A stretch of 40,428 nucleotides of DNA from an uncultured Opitutaceae bacterium. Lineage in GTDB: Bacteria; Verrucomicrobiota; Verrucomicrobiia; Opitutales; Opitutaceae. The notes under the pieces are model-generated. The model did not search any database. It had not been told where the DNA came from and was given only the letters and a program-made list of their open reading frames with translations. A program made the translations under genes and the position numbers. Below, in pieces: positions 11,086 to 19,579 of this stretch. Location: assembly GCA_903890485.1 (NCBI GenBank), contig CAITBM010000080.1, positions 1 through 40,428 of the forward strand. Reading direction: 5' to 3'. Every line of letters starts with the position of its first letter. The first letter of the stretch is position 1.

Positions 11086-13635
11086 TCAGTTCTTCAGGAG
11101 GTGATCGGCAGCAAGAATGAGGAACACGTAATCGGAGGTTGAGTACCCCAGACAATATTCTCCCTGCTGCCAGAGGAACGGCCACTCGAGAAGCTCGGGG
11201 AAGTCGGGCCGAATCAGGGCGGTGCCCGAGGCGATCCCGCCGGGAATGTAGGACCAGTCGCCCCGGTTCATCCCGTAGGCGGGGATCATGGACTTCGCGC
11301 CAACGCCCGATACGAACGAGGCGGTGTTCGATCCGGGATGGCAGCCGAGGATGAAGTCGATCGAGTGCATCATGTACGTGGCGGGGAAGATATCCGGGGC
11401 TCCCACGTGCAGAAAGTACTGTTGGACCCCGAAACGCTCGACATTCCAGCCTGCTCCCCAGATCTCCGGCTCATAGGGGAGGCCGTAGGGGTTCTTCAGC
11501 TCCAAGGCATCGACCTGCTTTCGGTATTCGGCGAGGGCGGCCCGGATCTTGCCCGCATAGACGGGGTCCTTGATGAGGCCGAGCGCGCGCGCGCCGATCC
11601 AGCCAAAGCGCTGGACGCGCGAGATCGTCTTGTCGGCCAGGGAAACGACCACATCGGCATAGGCCTGCTCCCCAGTTGTCTGGTAAAGCTCAAGGGCCGG
11701 CTCAAGGCGGGAAAGTGAGGACTCGGGGGCCTTGGCCCTTGCCCAGAGCTCCCGCGCGATGCGGAGGCAATCCTTCGAGAGAGGGTCGTTGTAGCCGGCG
11801 AGGGCTCGGGATGCCGCTGCGAGGCCGCCGGCCGTGTTGAGCTCGCGATGGGGGTTCTCCTCGGTGAACACCCATCGGTCGTCAGCCGAGCCGAGCGACC
11901 CAAGGGGCGGCAGGTGGTCGATCTTCGGCTCGGACTGGTCGCCCGCGATAGCTGCTGCGGCAAGTGCCTTCATTGCTGCCCCGTCGGTGTCATGGAAAAC
12001 AACGTTGTCCGTCATGTCGGCCGCGTCGCCCAGAATTGTGTATTGGTGTAGCGAGGCGTCCTGTATGCCTCGGTAGAGCCTGCCCATGGAATTGTAGGCC
12101 CCGACGATGGAGAGGACCCCATGCTCAATCTGCTGAAGGACGTCGGGCTTCCCGTCCGGGCAGTGGATTTCGACAATGTGCGAAGCCTGGTCTATCGAGG
12201 TGTTGTCGAGCGCGGGGTGGAAAAGCTCCCAGGCCAGCGCCAGGCCGTGTACCGTGTCGATCTGGGACTCGATTCGCAGGTCATGGTCGCCCGCGTCAAA
12301 CCAGCCACCCTGGTCCAGGCCGGGGACGTGTTCGCCGGGCTTGAACTTTGTCAGGGTCGACGGACCCTGGGAATAGCCGTCAAAATGGTTGTAGTTTACA
12401 GGTGCCATGAGCGCGTCGTCCATGTGGTCAAGGCCGTGCCAAACCCGGTAGTGATCATTGACCCTCATATGGGCCATCTGGACGGCGAGGAAGTATTCCA
12501 CCGTTGGTTGCCAAACATTGCGTTCAAAGACGTGCTCACTCACCTGGAATGCGTTTGAGCGCTGGCTGCCGTAGCCCACCACATACATGCCGGGTTCGAC
12601 GACATCAGAGAAATCAAACTGGAGGTAGTGGAAGCGCAGGAAGCGCCCCCAGTCCTTGGCCTGCCGCTCGGCGACCTTTACCGTGCCTGAGTCCGTCAGC
12701 TTGTAGAGGGCGACCGGCTTAAGCTCCGTCTCGTGCCGGTCCAGCTCGATGACGGCAATCTTGGGCTGCTTCGGATGGTACCCCACCTGGGAAACCTGGA
12801 TGATCGGCTCGGATTTCCATCCAGCGATCGCATTTGGGGTGACGTGCCATTCGATCGCCCCCTTTGTCGCGCCCGCGGGAACAAGGGAGCGAACCACGAA
12901 CCAGCCGTTGTTGTGCTGCGCTCTCCCGTCGAGGAGCGTGAGCTCACCCCCGCGCACGGACTCGATGGTCATGCGTTGCGCGTCGGTCTCCGGGGCGACC
13001 GTGAGCTTGGTTCCGTGCCCCAACGGGTCCAACTCGTAGTCGCCGTCGGCGACCGCCCCCGGGCCGTTGGCCTGGCGCGAAAAGGTGCCAAACTGGCCGC
13101 CTATCTCGAACGATTTTCCAAAGAGAATCCCGGGATAAAGTTCAATATTGAAGCCCACCTTGCCTACCCATGCGTCGGGTAGGGGGGCGTCAAGATCCAC
13201 GATGATTCTAAATGACCTGCCCTCGGGCCTGACCTTCACGACGTAGCCCAGCTTCAGGTCGGGGTAGGTGATGGGATTGAATCCCTTCCTGTCCATGCTG
13301 TCGTCGGGATACGCCATGTGGACGCTGATCTCCTGGCTCGCCCGGTCGACTTTCCGGGGCCCGACCACAGGCGTCGGCTGCCACTGGCCGGGTGTGGGTT
13401 CTAGGCGAAGGTCGCCGTTGGTCGCCACCCGCTGTCCGTTGAGTATCACCCCGACTCCGCCCTGGTGACCGGACGGATAGTAGTCGTGCGCAAGCATCAC
13501 GTTGAGTCCATTCATCTCCAGGTACTCCTGGTCGTTGATGGAAAGCGTTTCTCCCTCGATTTCTCCCCGGACCGGGTGGGGCAGGGCGAAAGCGACGGCC
13601 AGAAGTAGGGGGAACAGGGTTCGGGGTGTAATCAT
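11086..13635 (-). CDS. Glycoside hydrolase family 9 protein (endoglucanase-like), secreted
   Basis: An 849-residue secreted enzyme with a signal peptide (LFPLLLAVAFALPHPVRG). About 260 residues of beta-rich N-terminal sequence of unknown role come first. A cellulase N-terminal Ig-like domain follows (IIQVSQVGYHPKQPKIAV to SNAFQVSEHVF), then the GH9 (alpha/alpha)6 domain. GH9 hallmarks are GGWFDAGDHD (catalytic base Asp), HPGSNTASFVSGVG (the conserved His motif) and a C-terminal GEYCLGYSTSDYVFLILAA with a Glu where the proton donor is expected. GH9 enzymes cut beta-1,4-glucans; exo-acting glucosaminidases also occur in the family, so the substrate is uncertain. ATG 13635 fits the signal peptide; 13656 would add seven residues. 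Confidence 0.88.
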   Translation of the reverse strand: MITPRTLFPLLLAVAFALPHPVRGEIEGETLSINDQEYLEMNGLNVMLAHDYYPSGHQGGVGVILNGQRVATNGDLRLEPTPGQWQPTPVVGPRKVDRASQEISVHMAYPDDSMDRKGFNPITYPDLKLGYVVKVRPEGRSFRIIVDLDAPLPDAWVGKVGFNIELYPGILFGKSFEIGGQFGTFSRQANGPGAVADGDYELDPLGHGTKLTVAPETDAQRMTIESVRGGELTLLDGRAQHNNGWFVVRSLVPAGATKGAIEWHVTPNAIAGWKSEPIIQVSQVGYHPKQPKIAVIELDRHETELKPVALYKLTDSGTVKVAERQAKDWGRFLRFHYLQFDFSDVVEPGMYVVGYGSQRSNAFQVSEHVFERNVWQPTVEYFLAVQMAHMRVNDHYRVWHGLDHMDDALMAPVNYNHFDGYSQGPSTLTKFKPGEHVPGLDQGGWFDAGDHDLRIESQIDTVHGLALAWELFHPALDNTSIDQASHIVEIHCPDGKPDVLQQIEHGVLSIVGAYNSMGRLYRGIQDASLHQYTILGDAADMTDNVVFHDTDGAAMKALAAAAIAGDQSEPKIDHLPPLGSLGSADDRWVFTEENPHRELNTAGGLAAASRALAGYNDPLSKDCLRIARELWARAKAPESSLSRLEPALELYQTTGEQAYADVVVSLADKTISRVQRFGWIGARALGLIKDPVYAGKIRAALAEYRKQVDALELKNPYGLPYEPEIWGAGWNVERFGVQQYFLHVGAPDIFPATYMMHSIDFILGCHPGSNTASFVSGVGAKSMIPAYGMNRGDWSYIPGGIASGTALIRPDFPELLEWPFLWQQGEYCLGYSTSDYVFLILAADHLLKN

Positions 13636-13656
13636 GGGGAATGGGGTTCCAATCAA

Positions 13657-13835
13657 AAGAGGTCGGCCATCACTTGCTTGGCTAAAACACGGATTGAAAT
13701 GCGAAATAAGGGAGCGTTCTATGGGGGATGAGGAGAGATCGCCCGGTGCGGATGCGGGCAGCTGCCGCGGGATGGAGTTGCTCTTGGCAACTGATCCTAT
13801 GGGCTTGTACCCGAATCACAAGACGGGCCTAAGCA
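13657..13835. promoter_or_regulatory. Divergent intergenic region between GH9 and the GGQ protein gene
   Basis: This 179-bp gap separates two divergent genes, so promoters for both should lie here. I could not pick a convincing -35/-10 pair. A GC-rich palindromic patch (GGCAGCTGCC) lies near 13758. Short open frames here have no recognisable content. Confidence 0.35.
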
Positions 13836-14222
13836 ATGAACCGAGAATTTGAAACACGCCTTTTAGCCCTGGGCGTATCCCTTGCCGATGTTGAGGAGAG
13901 TTTCGTGAGGGGCGCAGGTCCGGGGGGCCAGAAGATCAACAAGACCTCGTCCACCGTGTGCCTCAGACACAAGCCGAGCGGCGTCGTGGTGCGCTGTCAG
14001 GCCGAGCGGTCGCAGTTCGACAACCGCATCCGCGCCTGGAATGAGCTGTGCGAAAAACTCGAAAGCCGAAGGCGGGAGCAAAGCGAGGCCGCTCGCCAGG
14101 AAATGGAGAAGCGCCGTCGTCAGGTGCGGCAGAAAAGCCGAGGACAGAAGGCGCAAATGATTCGCGAGAAGAAGCACCGCGCGAAGCACAAAGCGGGACG
14201 GCGTCCCGTTGGAGACGAGTAG
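13836..14222 (+). CDS. Stand-alone GGQ-domain release-factor-like protein
   Basis: A 128-residue protein made only of a class I release-factor catalytic domain and a basic tail. The peptidyl-tRNA hydrolysis motif GGQ is at residues 30-32 in GAGPGGQKINKTSSTVCLRH, followed by the expected SGVVVRCQAERSQFDNR. The last 40 or so residues are rich in Lys and Arg (RQKSRGQKAQMIREKKHRAK), like the tail that ArfB/YaeJ inserts into the mRNA channel. There are no stop-codon recognition domains. The probable role is rescue of stalled ribosomes, or a mtRF-R/C12orf65-like function. I cannot tell whether it is a true ArfB. It precedes the GH95 gene by 114 bp. Confidence 0.85.
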   Translation: MNREFETRLLALGVSLADVEESFVRGAGPGGQKINKTSSTVCLRHKPSGVVVRCQAERSQFDNRIRAWNELCEKLESRRREQSEAARQEMEKRRRQVRQKSRGQKAQMIREKKHRAKHKAGRRPVGDE

Positions 14223-14235
14223 GTTCTTTTTCCAT

Positions 14236-14265
14236 TGGACGAAGCTTGCGCCCGGTCCAGCTTCG
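14236..14265 (+). promoter_or_regulatory. Interleaved alternative hairpins in the GH95 leader
   Basis: Two stems share this segment. TGGAC (14236-14240) can pair with GTCCA (14255-14259), and CGAAGCT (14240-14246) can pair with AGCTTCG (14259-14265). The arms interleave, so the stems exclude each other or form a very tight pseudoknot. The element lies 72 nt before the GH95 start. No T-run follows, so it is not a plain terminator. Confidence 0.35.
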
Positions 14266-14336
14266 GGGATCGAGCGATCTGGGGTTCCCGTCGCAGGGCA
14301 TGCTGGACGCACTCCCAATGCCCCGTTTTCACACCC

Positions 14337-16793
14337 ATGAATCATAGCCTCGTCCTTTTTCCCCGTTTTGTAGCTTGCTTGGGCATCGCTCTCGCAGGCT
14401 CCCTTGGGCACTCGGTTTCGGCAGGTGAGGCAGCTCCTGGCCTAATATTCTCCCATCCAGCTCGGGTCTGGACGGAAGCCCTTCCCGTTGGAAACGGTCG
14501 CCTTGGGGCAATGGTATTCGGCGGGGTGGAGGAGGAGCACCTCCAGCTGAACGAGGGGACGCTCTGGTCGGGCGCCCCTAGGGACTGGAACAACCCGGGA
14601 GCGCGTGAGGTTCTCCCTTTGGTCCGCGCCGCGATCTTCGCGGGCGACTACGTGAAGGCGGACGAACTCTGCAAGAAAATGCAGGGCCCCTACAACGAAT
14701 CGTACCAGCCGCTGGGCGATCTGAGGGTCAGGTTCGACGACGAGCAGGGAAGTGCCGCCACCGGCTATTCGCGCAGCCTGGATCTCTCCCGTGGTGTGGC
14801 CACGGTGCGCTACCGCCGGGGAAATACCACATTCACTCGGGAAGTCTTCTGCAGTAATCCCGACCAGTTGGTTGTGCTCAGAATCGCTTGCGATCAACCG
14901 GGCGGCATCAGCCTCTCGGCCTCTGTTGACAGCCCGTTACGCCACGAGGTTCGTCGGGGGTTGGGCATGGACCTGGTGATGCGGGGGCGGTGCCCCGTCC
15001 ATGTGGACCCAAGTTACCTAACTTCGCCGGACTCGGTGCGGTACGACGAGGGACCCAACCCTGAGGGGATGAGGTTTGAGCTCCACGTGCGGGCCGTTTC
15101 CTCGGGGGGCACCGTTACAAATGATGGCTCGTCGCTTGCGGTTAAGGGTGCGGATTCAGTCATTCTCCTGCTTTCTGCGGGTACGAGTTTCAACGGGTCC
15201 GACAAGTCCCCGGGCCACGACGGGCGCGATCCCGCCGTCCAGGCGCTTCGGCCCCTGCAGGCCGCTGAGGGCATTCCCTACGGGAAACTTTATGCGCGCC
15301 ACGTCGAGGACTTCCAAAGGCTATCGGGCCGCGTGAGCTTGGATCTGGGCTCCGACAAGGAGGCCAGTGCAATTCCCACGGACGAGAGGCTCGAGCGCTT
15401 CGTCGGGGGCAAGTCGGATCCCGAACTCGCGGCTATCCTCTTCCAGTACGGCCGCTACCTATTGATCTCCAGCTCCCGGCCCGGCGGGCTACCCGCCAAC
15501 TTGCAGGGCATCTGGAACGACTCGATGCGGCCGCCCTGGAGCTCGAATTGGACCCTCAACATCAACACGGAGATGAACTACTGGCCCTCCGAGGTGGCGA
15601 ACCTCGCCGAGTGCCATGAACCCCTGTACTCGTTTGTGGAGGTCCTGGCCGAGCACGGCCGCACGACGGCCCGGGTCAACTACGGGGCGTCGGGGTGGAT
15701 GGCCCACCACAACGCCGATGTCTGGGGCCAGACGGGCCCTGTCGGGGACTACGGTGGGGGTACGCCCGTGTGGGCGAACTGGTCAATGGGAGGGGCCTGG
15801 CTTAGCCGCGATTTCTGGGAGCACTACGCTTTCACGGGAGACAAGGAGTTCCTTCGTGGGCGGGCTTGGCCGATCCTTAAAGGCGCAGCCGAATTCTGCC
15901 TGGACTGGCTGGTGGACGACGGCCATGGGCACCTGGTCACCGCTCCCTCGGGATCGCCGGAGCTCGGGTTCATCGGTCCCGATGGCAAGCACGCTTACAT
16001 GAGCATGGCGACCACGATGGACATGGCGATCATCTGGGACCTCTTCACCAACTGCATCGAGGCCCAGAGAGTCCTTGGCACCGATCCCGAGTTTGCCGCA
16101 CGCCTGGAGGGCGCCAGGGCAAAGCTCTATCCCCTCAAGGTAGGTTCCCGAGGTCAGCTCCAGGAGTGGTTCCAGGACTTCATGGAGGACGACGTGCACC
16201 ACCGGCATACGTCCCACCTTTTCGGGGTGTACCCGGGAAGGCAGATCACGCCAGCAACTCCGCAGTTCTTTGCTGCCACCAAGAAGGCCCTTGAAATCCG
16301 GGGAGACGATGGAACGGGTTGGTCGCTCGGCTGGAAGATCAACTACTGGGCTCGATTCCGGGACGGTGACCACGCCTACCTCCTGATCAAGAACCTCCTT
16401 AGGCCCGTCCATAATGACTCCTCGACAAACTACGGTCCAGGCGGCGGCGTCTACCCCAACCTGATGGACGCACATCCCCCATTCCAGATTGACGGAAACT
16501 TTGCGTTCACTGCCGGGGTTTCAGAAATGCTCCTTCAGAGCCACCTGGGCGTGCTGGACCTACTCCCTGCGCTTCCCCGGGCATGGCCTGATGGGCACGT
16601 ATCGGGGCTTCGCGCGCGGGGCGGATTTGAGCTCATGCGGCTAGACTGGAAGAAGGGCGGTTTGTCCCGCGTCGAGATCAGGTCGAACCTTGGAGGGCCC
16701 TGCCGCGTAAGGAGCGGAAGATCGAATGCCGAGTTCATGACGAGGCCCGGCGAAGTGCTTGCACTCGACGGAGGGCTCGGGCGCCTGAACTAG
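14337..16793 (+). CDS. Glycoside hydrolase family 95 protein (alpha-L-fucosidase/galactosidase type), secreted
   Basis: An 818-residue secreted enzyme with a signal peptide ending near HSVSAGEAA. The N-terminal super-sandwich domain begins [20 protein letters not shown], the usual GH95 opening, with LNEGTLWSG shortly after. The (alpha/alpha)6 catalytic domain contains [20 protein letters not shown] (conserved Asn pair), [12 protein letters not shown] (conserved Glu) and [13 protein letters not shown] (conserved Asp). GH95 uses water activated by Asp and Asn to invert alpha-1,2-fucosides; some members act on alpha-L-galactosides. Length is close to the family norm of 750-850. ATG 14337 was chosen because the signal peptide starts there. 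With GH9 nearby it may act on plant polysaccharide, which is inference. Confidence 0.92.
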   Translation: MNHSLVLFPRFVACLGIALAGSLGHSVSAGEAAPGLIFSHPARVWTEALPVGNGRLGAMVFGGVEEEHLQLNEGTLWSGAPRDWNNPGAREVLPLVRAAIFAGDYVKADELCKKMQGPYNESYQPLGDLRVRFDDEQGSAATGYSRSLDLSRGVATVRYRRGNTTFTREVFCSNPDQLVVLRIACDQPGGISLSASVDSPLRHEVRRGLGMDLVMRGRCPVHVDPSYLTSPDSVRYDEGPNPEGMRFELHVRAVSSGGTVTNDGSSLAVKGADSVILLLSAGTSFNGSDKSPGHDGRDPAVQALRPLQAAEGIPYGKLYARHVEDFQRLSGRVSLDLGSDKEASAIPTDERLERFVGGKSDPELAAILFQYGRYLLISSSRPGGLPANLQGIWNDSMRPPWSSNWTLNINTEMNYWPSEVANLAECHEPLYSFVEVLAEHGRTTARVNYGASGWMAHHNADVWGQTGPVGDYGGGTPVWANWSMGGAWLSRDFWEHYAFTGDKEFLRGRAWPILKGAAEFCLDWLVDDGHGHLVTAPSGSPELGFIGPDGKHAYMSMATTMDMAIIWDLFTNCIEAQRVLGTDPEFAARLEGARAKLYPLKVGSRGQLQEWFQDFMEDDVHHRHTSHLFGVYPGRQITPATPQFFAATKKALEIRGDDGTGWSLGWKINYWARFRDGDHAYLLIKNLLRPVHNDSSTNYGPGGGVYPNLMDAHPPFQIDGNFAFTAGVSEMLLQSHLGVLDLLPALPRAWPDGHVSGLRARGGFELMRLDWKKGGLSRVEIRSNLGGPCRVRSGRSNAEFMTRPGEVLALDGGLGRLN

Positions 16794-16802
16794 CGCTCGG
16801 GC

Positions 16803-17384
16803 TTATTTGGCGCTGAAGGCTTCCTTGAAGTGGCGCCGGCACATGGCCACGTACCGGTCATTGCCCCCAATCTCAACCTGGGCGCCAACCGTCACCGCCT
16901 TGCCGTCCTCGGTGACGCGCAGGTTCATGGTGGCTTTGCGCCCACAGTGGCAAATCGTCTTCAGCTCGATGAGGTTGTCGGCCACGGCGAGCAGCTCCGC
17001 GCTGCCGGGGAAGAGGCGCCCCTGGAAATCGGTGCGTAAACCGTAGCAAAGGACGGGGATCCGGAGCTCGTCGGCGACGTCGGTGACCTGGCGAACCTGC
17101 ATCGGGGTCAGGAATTGAGCCTCATCAATCAATACACAGGCCACGGGCTTTTCGGCGTGGGCCACCCGAACCTGCTCAAGGATATTGTCCGTGGCCTGGA
17201 GGGGGTTGGCGTCCGAGGTCAGGCCGATGCGCGACTGGATACGCCCGTAGCCCGCCCGCGTGTCCAAGGCGGGCATGAACATCATGGTTCGCATGCCGCG
17301 TTCCTGATAGTTGTAGCTCGACTGGAGGAGCACGGTGCTTTTGCCGGCGTTCATGGCCGAGTAGTAGAAGTAGACCTTCGACAT
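16803..17384 (-). CDS. tdk: Thymidine kinase (type II)
   Basis: A 193-residue cytosolic kinase that phosphorylates thymidine to dTMP with ATP in the salvage pathway. The P-loop is SAMNAGKST at residues 9-17, the Walker B-like segment is [10 protein letters not shown] with the catalytic Glu, and the lasso region appears near [14 protein letters not shown]. The C-terminal Cys/His set ([11 protein letters not shown] and CRRHF) forms the structural zinc site. Length matches E. coli-type Tdk. It is convergent with GH95, with only 9 bp between the stops. Confidence 0.96.
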   Translation of the reverse strand: MSKVYFYYSAMNAGKSTVLLQSSYNYQERGMRTMMFMPALDTRAGYGRIQSRIGLTSDANPLQATDNILEQVRVAHAEKPVACVLIDEAQFLTPMQVRQVTDVADELRIPVLCYGLRTDFQGRLFPGSAELLAVADNLIELKTICHCGRKATMNLRVTEDGKAVTVGAQVEIGGNDRYVAMCRRHFKEAFSAK

Positions 17385-17458
17385 GGTCCCTTGATCTTCA
17401 AGGGCGCGCCGAAAAAAGGCGAGAACTAGGGATCGCCCGGAGGGCCAGGGGCTTACCC

Positions 17459-18142
17459 TCAGCTCGAAGGCTTGAGCGCGATGCCCGACTGGTTCAATTC
17501 CTTCTCGAGTCGGCCGATCGTGCGATACAGCACGTTGATCTCTGTCATCTCGTCGTTTGTGAGCTTCTTCTTTGGCACCGAGCGGTCCACGTAGAAGAAC
17601 TTAAGCATGGGGTTGAATTCCAGGTCGCGGCCTGCCCAGACCAGTTCCGGTCGCGACTTAAGGCAGACGAAGTCCTCGCCGTCATAGGGGGTCTCCTGCG
17701 TCTTTCGAACGTCCACCTTGACGAAGTCAGGCTTCAGGGATCCTGCATCGAACCAAGTCGCGTATTCCCACACGCGCATTTTGGGGGTGCGCATCCCCAT
17801 CGGAGCCGGCTGGTTAATGATAAACTGGACGCGGGCTACGGCTTCCCTGAGCTCGCGCGCCGCGGACGCGAGGCGTTGTGCTGGGGTCCGGGGGGAGGTA
17901 GGCTTTGGCAGCGATTCGGTCCGGTTCGCCGGGACGATTGGGGTCAGCGACACGACCGTGTTGTCCCGGAGCTTAATCGTTAGGTCCGGGTAATTGAGGA
18001 TCTGCAGGCTGCCGGCCACCATCTTGCTGCGGGGCTCCCCTTTCTCCGCCGTCACCTGCTGATAGGTGTCTCCTACCGAGAGTGCGGAAGCTCCGGCGGA
18101 CAGAACCAGATAAAGGAAGCACGTCTTTATTGCTGAGGTCAT
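17459..18142 (-). CDS. Secreted protein of unknown function
   Basis: A 227-residue protein with a signal peptide ([20 protein letters not shown]). The next 45 residues ([20 protein letters not shown] ... [18 protein letters not shown]) resemble the short 'G-D-x-x-x-V...G-x-P' repeat seen in SmpA/BamE-like outer-membrane assembly proteins; the match is weak. The C-terminal part is charged and ends in a probable helix ([12 protein letters not shown]). I do not recognise the family. The ATG at 18142 fits the signal peptide and has GAGGGA a few bases upstream. No neighbour gives a clear functional hint. Confidence 0.7.
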   Translation of the reverse strand: MTSAIKTCFLYLVLSAGASALSVGDTYQQVTAEKGEPRSKMVAGSLQILNYPDLTIKLRDNTVVSLTPIVPANRTESLPKPTSPRTPAQRLASAARELREAVARVQFIINQPAPMGMRTPKMRVWEYATWFDAGSLKPDFVKVDVRKTQETPYDGEDFVCLKSRPELVWAGRDLEFNPMLKFFYVDRSVPKKKLTNDEMTEINVLYRTIGRLEKELNQSGIALKPSS

Positions 18143-18164
18143 GGTCCCTCTTTCGTGAGGGTGT

Positions 18165-18196
18165 CCCGATTTCTGCATGGATACACGCAGATCGGG
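18165..18196 (-). promoter_or_regulatory. Bulged hairpin in the leader of the secreted unknown
   Basis: CCCGAT (18165-18170) pairs with ATCGGG (18191-18196), and CTGC (18173-18176) pairs with GCAG (18187-18190). This gives ten base pairs with a two-base bulge and a ten-base loop, 23 nt before the start codon at 18142. No T-run follows on the minus strand. It could be a weak terminator of the gene upstream or a leader structure. Confidence 0.35.
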
Positions 18197-18270
18197 TTCG
18201 GACCTTCAAATCGATTGAGGCGCGATCCCCCCGAAAAGCTGTAAAGCTCCCGTGAAACTGGGGCGCTTAG

Positions 18271-18284
18271 AGGCCTTTCGGCCT
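18271..18284 (-). terminator. Short hairpin at the end of the binding-protein gene
   Basis: On the minus strand AGGCC-GAAA-GGCCT folds into a 5-bp stem capped by a GNRA tetraloop. It overlaps the stop codon at 18283-18285. There is no T-run, so Rho-independent termination is doubtful; it may simply stabilise the 3' end. Confidence 0.3.
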
Positions 18285-19428
18285 ATTTCACCGAGACTAT
18301 GGCGCCGCCCTTTACCTGGGTAAGGAAGACCTGGTTGGAGCCCTGATTGCTCGTCCCGGAGAAGCCAACCGTGAACCCGCCCAGGTCTATTGAAGAGGAT
18401 GCCCGTACCGCGGCCAGAAACGACTCCCGGGTCGGTTCGGGCCCAGAGGCCTTAGCGACCGAGGCAAAAAGTCTTCCCACGAGATATCCTTCCAGGGATA
18501 TCCAGTCGGGTTCTGAATCCGGTGCATATTTCTTAAGTGCAGAATGGTACGCGTCGACAACGGGAAGCTGGGCCGAAAGGGCGCTCGGCACCACCTGGGA
18601 TATGAAAATTCCCTCGGCCTCGGGCCCAAGCGCGCGAACTAGCGCCTTCGTGCCCACAAATGAGATGTTGCAGTAGAGTGTGTCGGACAACCCCAGCTTG
18701 TGAGACTGCTTGATGTACTCGGCGCACGCACTGTAGGCGCCAACCATGACGACGGCTTCGGGTGCGCTCTTGGCAATGGCAGCGGCAGCGGCCGCCACAT
18801 TGGTCGTGTTCCGCTCGTAAGACCCGAGGGCGACGGGCTCCAAGTCTCGTTTCTTAAGCGCGGTCTGGAGGGCCTTCAGCCCGGCTTGTCCGTAGAGGTC
18901 GTTCTGGAAGAAGCATGCGACCTTCTTCAGGTCCCGGCCATCGACAAGGAGGGCCACGATTCTCTCGATTTCCTGGCCGTAGGAGGCGCGCAGATTGACT
19001 ATCCGGGGATTGTAGGGAACCCGGAAAGTGGCGGCCCCAGTGAAAGGCCCGACAAGCGGCACGCCCGCGGCATCGCAAATCGGAACGACTTGCGCCGTGG
19101 TCGGCGTCCCAACCGTGCCGACTATGGCAAAGACCCCGTCCTGTTCGACCAGTGCCTTGGTGTTTTCAGCGGCGCGTGCTGGCTCGTAGCCGTCGTCGCG
19201 GCTCGTCAGCCGGATTTGCCTACCCTGGACTCCGCCGGCGGCGTTCACCTCGTCAAACGCGACCTGAAGGCCCGACTGCATCCCGTTTCCGAGCGCCTGG
19301 GAAGGTCCTGAAAGTGCAGCTGTCTGGCCTACAAGGATCTCCGTGGCGGTAACCCCGGGCGTGGCTCTCCCATGTGGCGCAACGAATCCAACGGCTAGGA
19401 CGACAACGGCGATTGGTTTCAATTTCAT
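18283..19428 (-). CDS. ABC transporter periplasmic binding protein, branched-chain amino acid type
   Basis: A 381-residue type I periplasmic binding protein (Peripla_BP_6/LivJ-like). A signal peptide (IAVVVLAVGFVAPHGRA) is followed by the usual first lobe: EILVGQTAALSGPSQALGNG, then GLQVAFDEVNAAGGVQGR with RQIRLTSRDDGYEPARA. Later ALVEQDGVFAIVGTVGTPTT and YGQAGLKALQTALKKRDLEP match the family. Such proteins capture amino acids, amides or aromatic acids in the periplasm and hand them to LivHMGF permeases. No permease or ATPase genes lie beside it, so it is an orphan here. The ligand cannot be inferred from sequence alone. Confidence 0.88.
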   Translation of the reverse strand: MKLKPIAVVVLAVGFVAPHGRATPGVTATEILVGQTAALSGPSQALGNGMQSGLQVAFDEVNAAGGVQGRQIRLTSRDDGYEPARAAENTKALVEQDGVFAIVGTVGTPTTAQVVPICDAAGVPLVGPFTGAATFRVPYNPRIVNLRASYGQEIERIVALLVDGRDLKKVACFFQNDLYGQAGLKALQTALKKRDLEPVALGSYERNTTNVAAAAAAIAKSAPEAVVMVGAYSACAEYIKQSHKLGLSDTLYCNISFVGTKALVRALGPEAEGIFISQVVPSALSAQLPVVDAYHSALKKYAPDSEPDWISLEGYLVGRLFASVAKASGPEPTRESFLAAVRASSSIDLGGFTVGFSGTSNQGSNQVFLTQVKGGAIVSVK

Positions 19429-19579
19429 GGGATAAGCGGGAGCCCGGACCCTCTAAATCGGTCGGGATGGGCCCGACTTGAGCTCTTATGGGTCCGCGCT
19501 GAAGTCCGGGTGACTGTCACCAAGTCGGATTCATGCGTTGCCTGTTGCCCGGTGTTAGGGGAGAAAATAATCACCCGCC

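Noticed and set aside
19509-19521. Small inverted repeat GGTGA-CTG-TCACC upstream of the acid-sugar kinase
   Set aside because: Five base pairs are too few to support an operator or terminator without conservation data.
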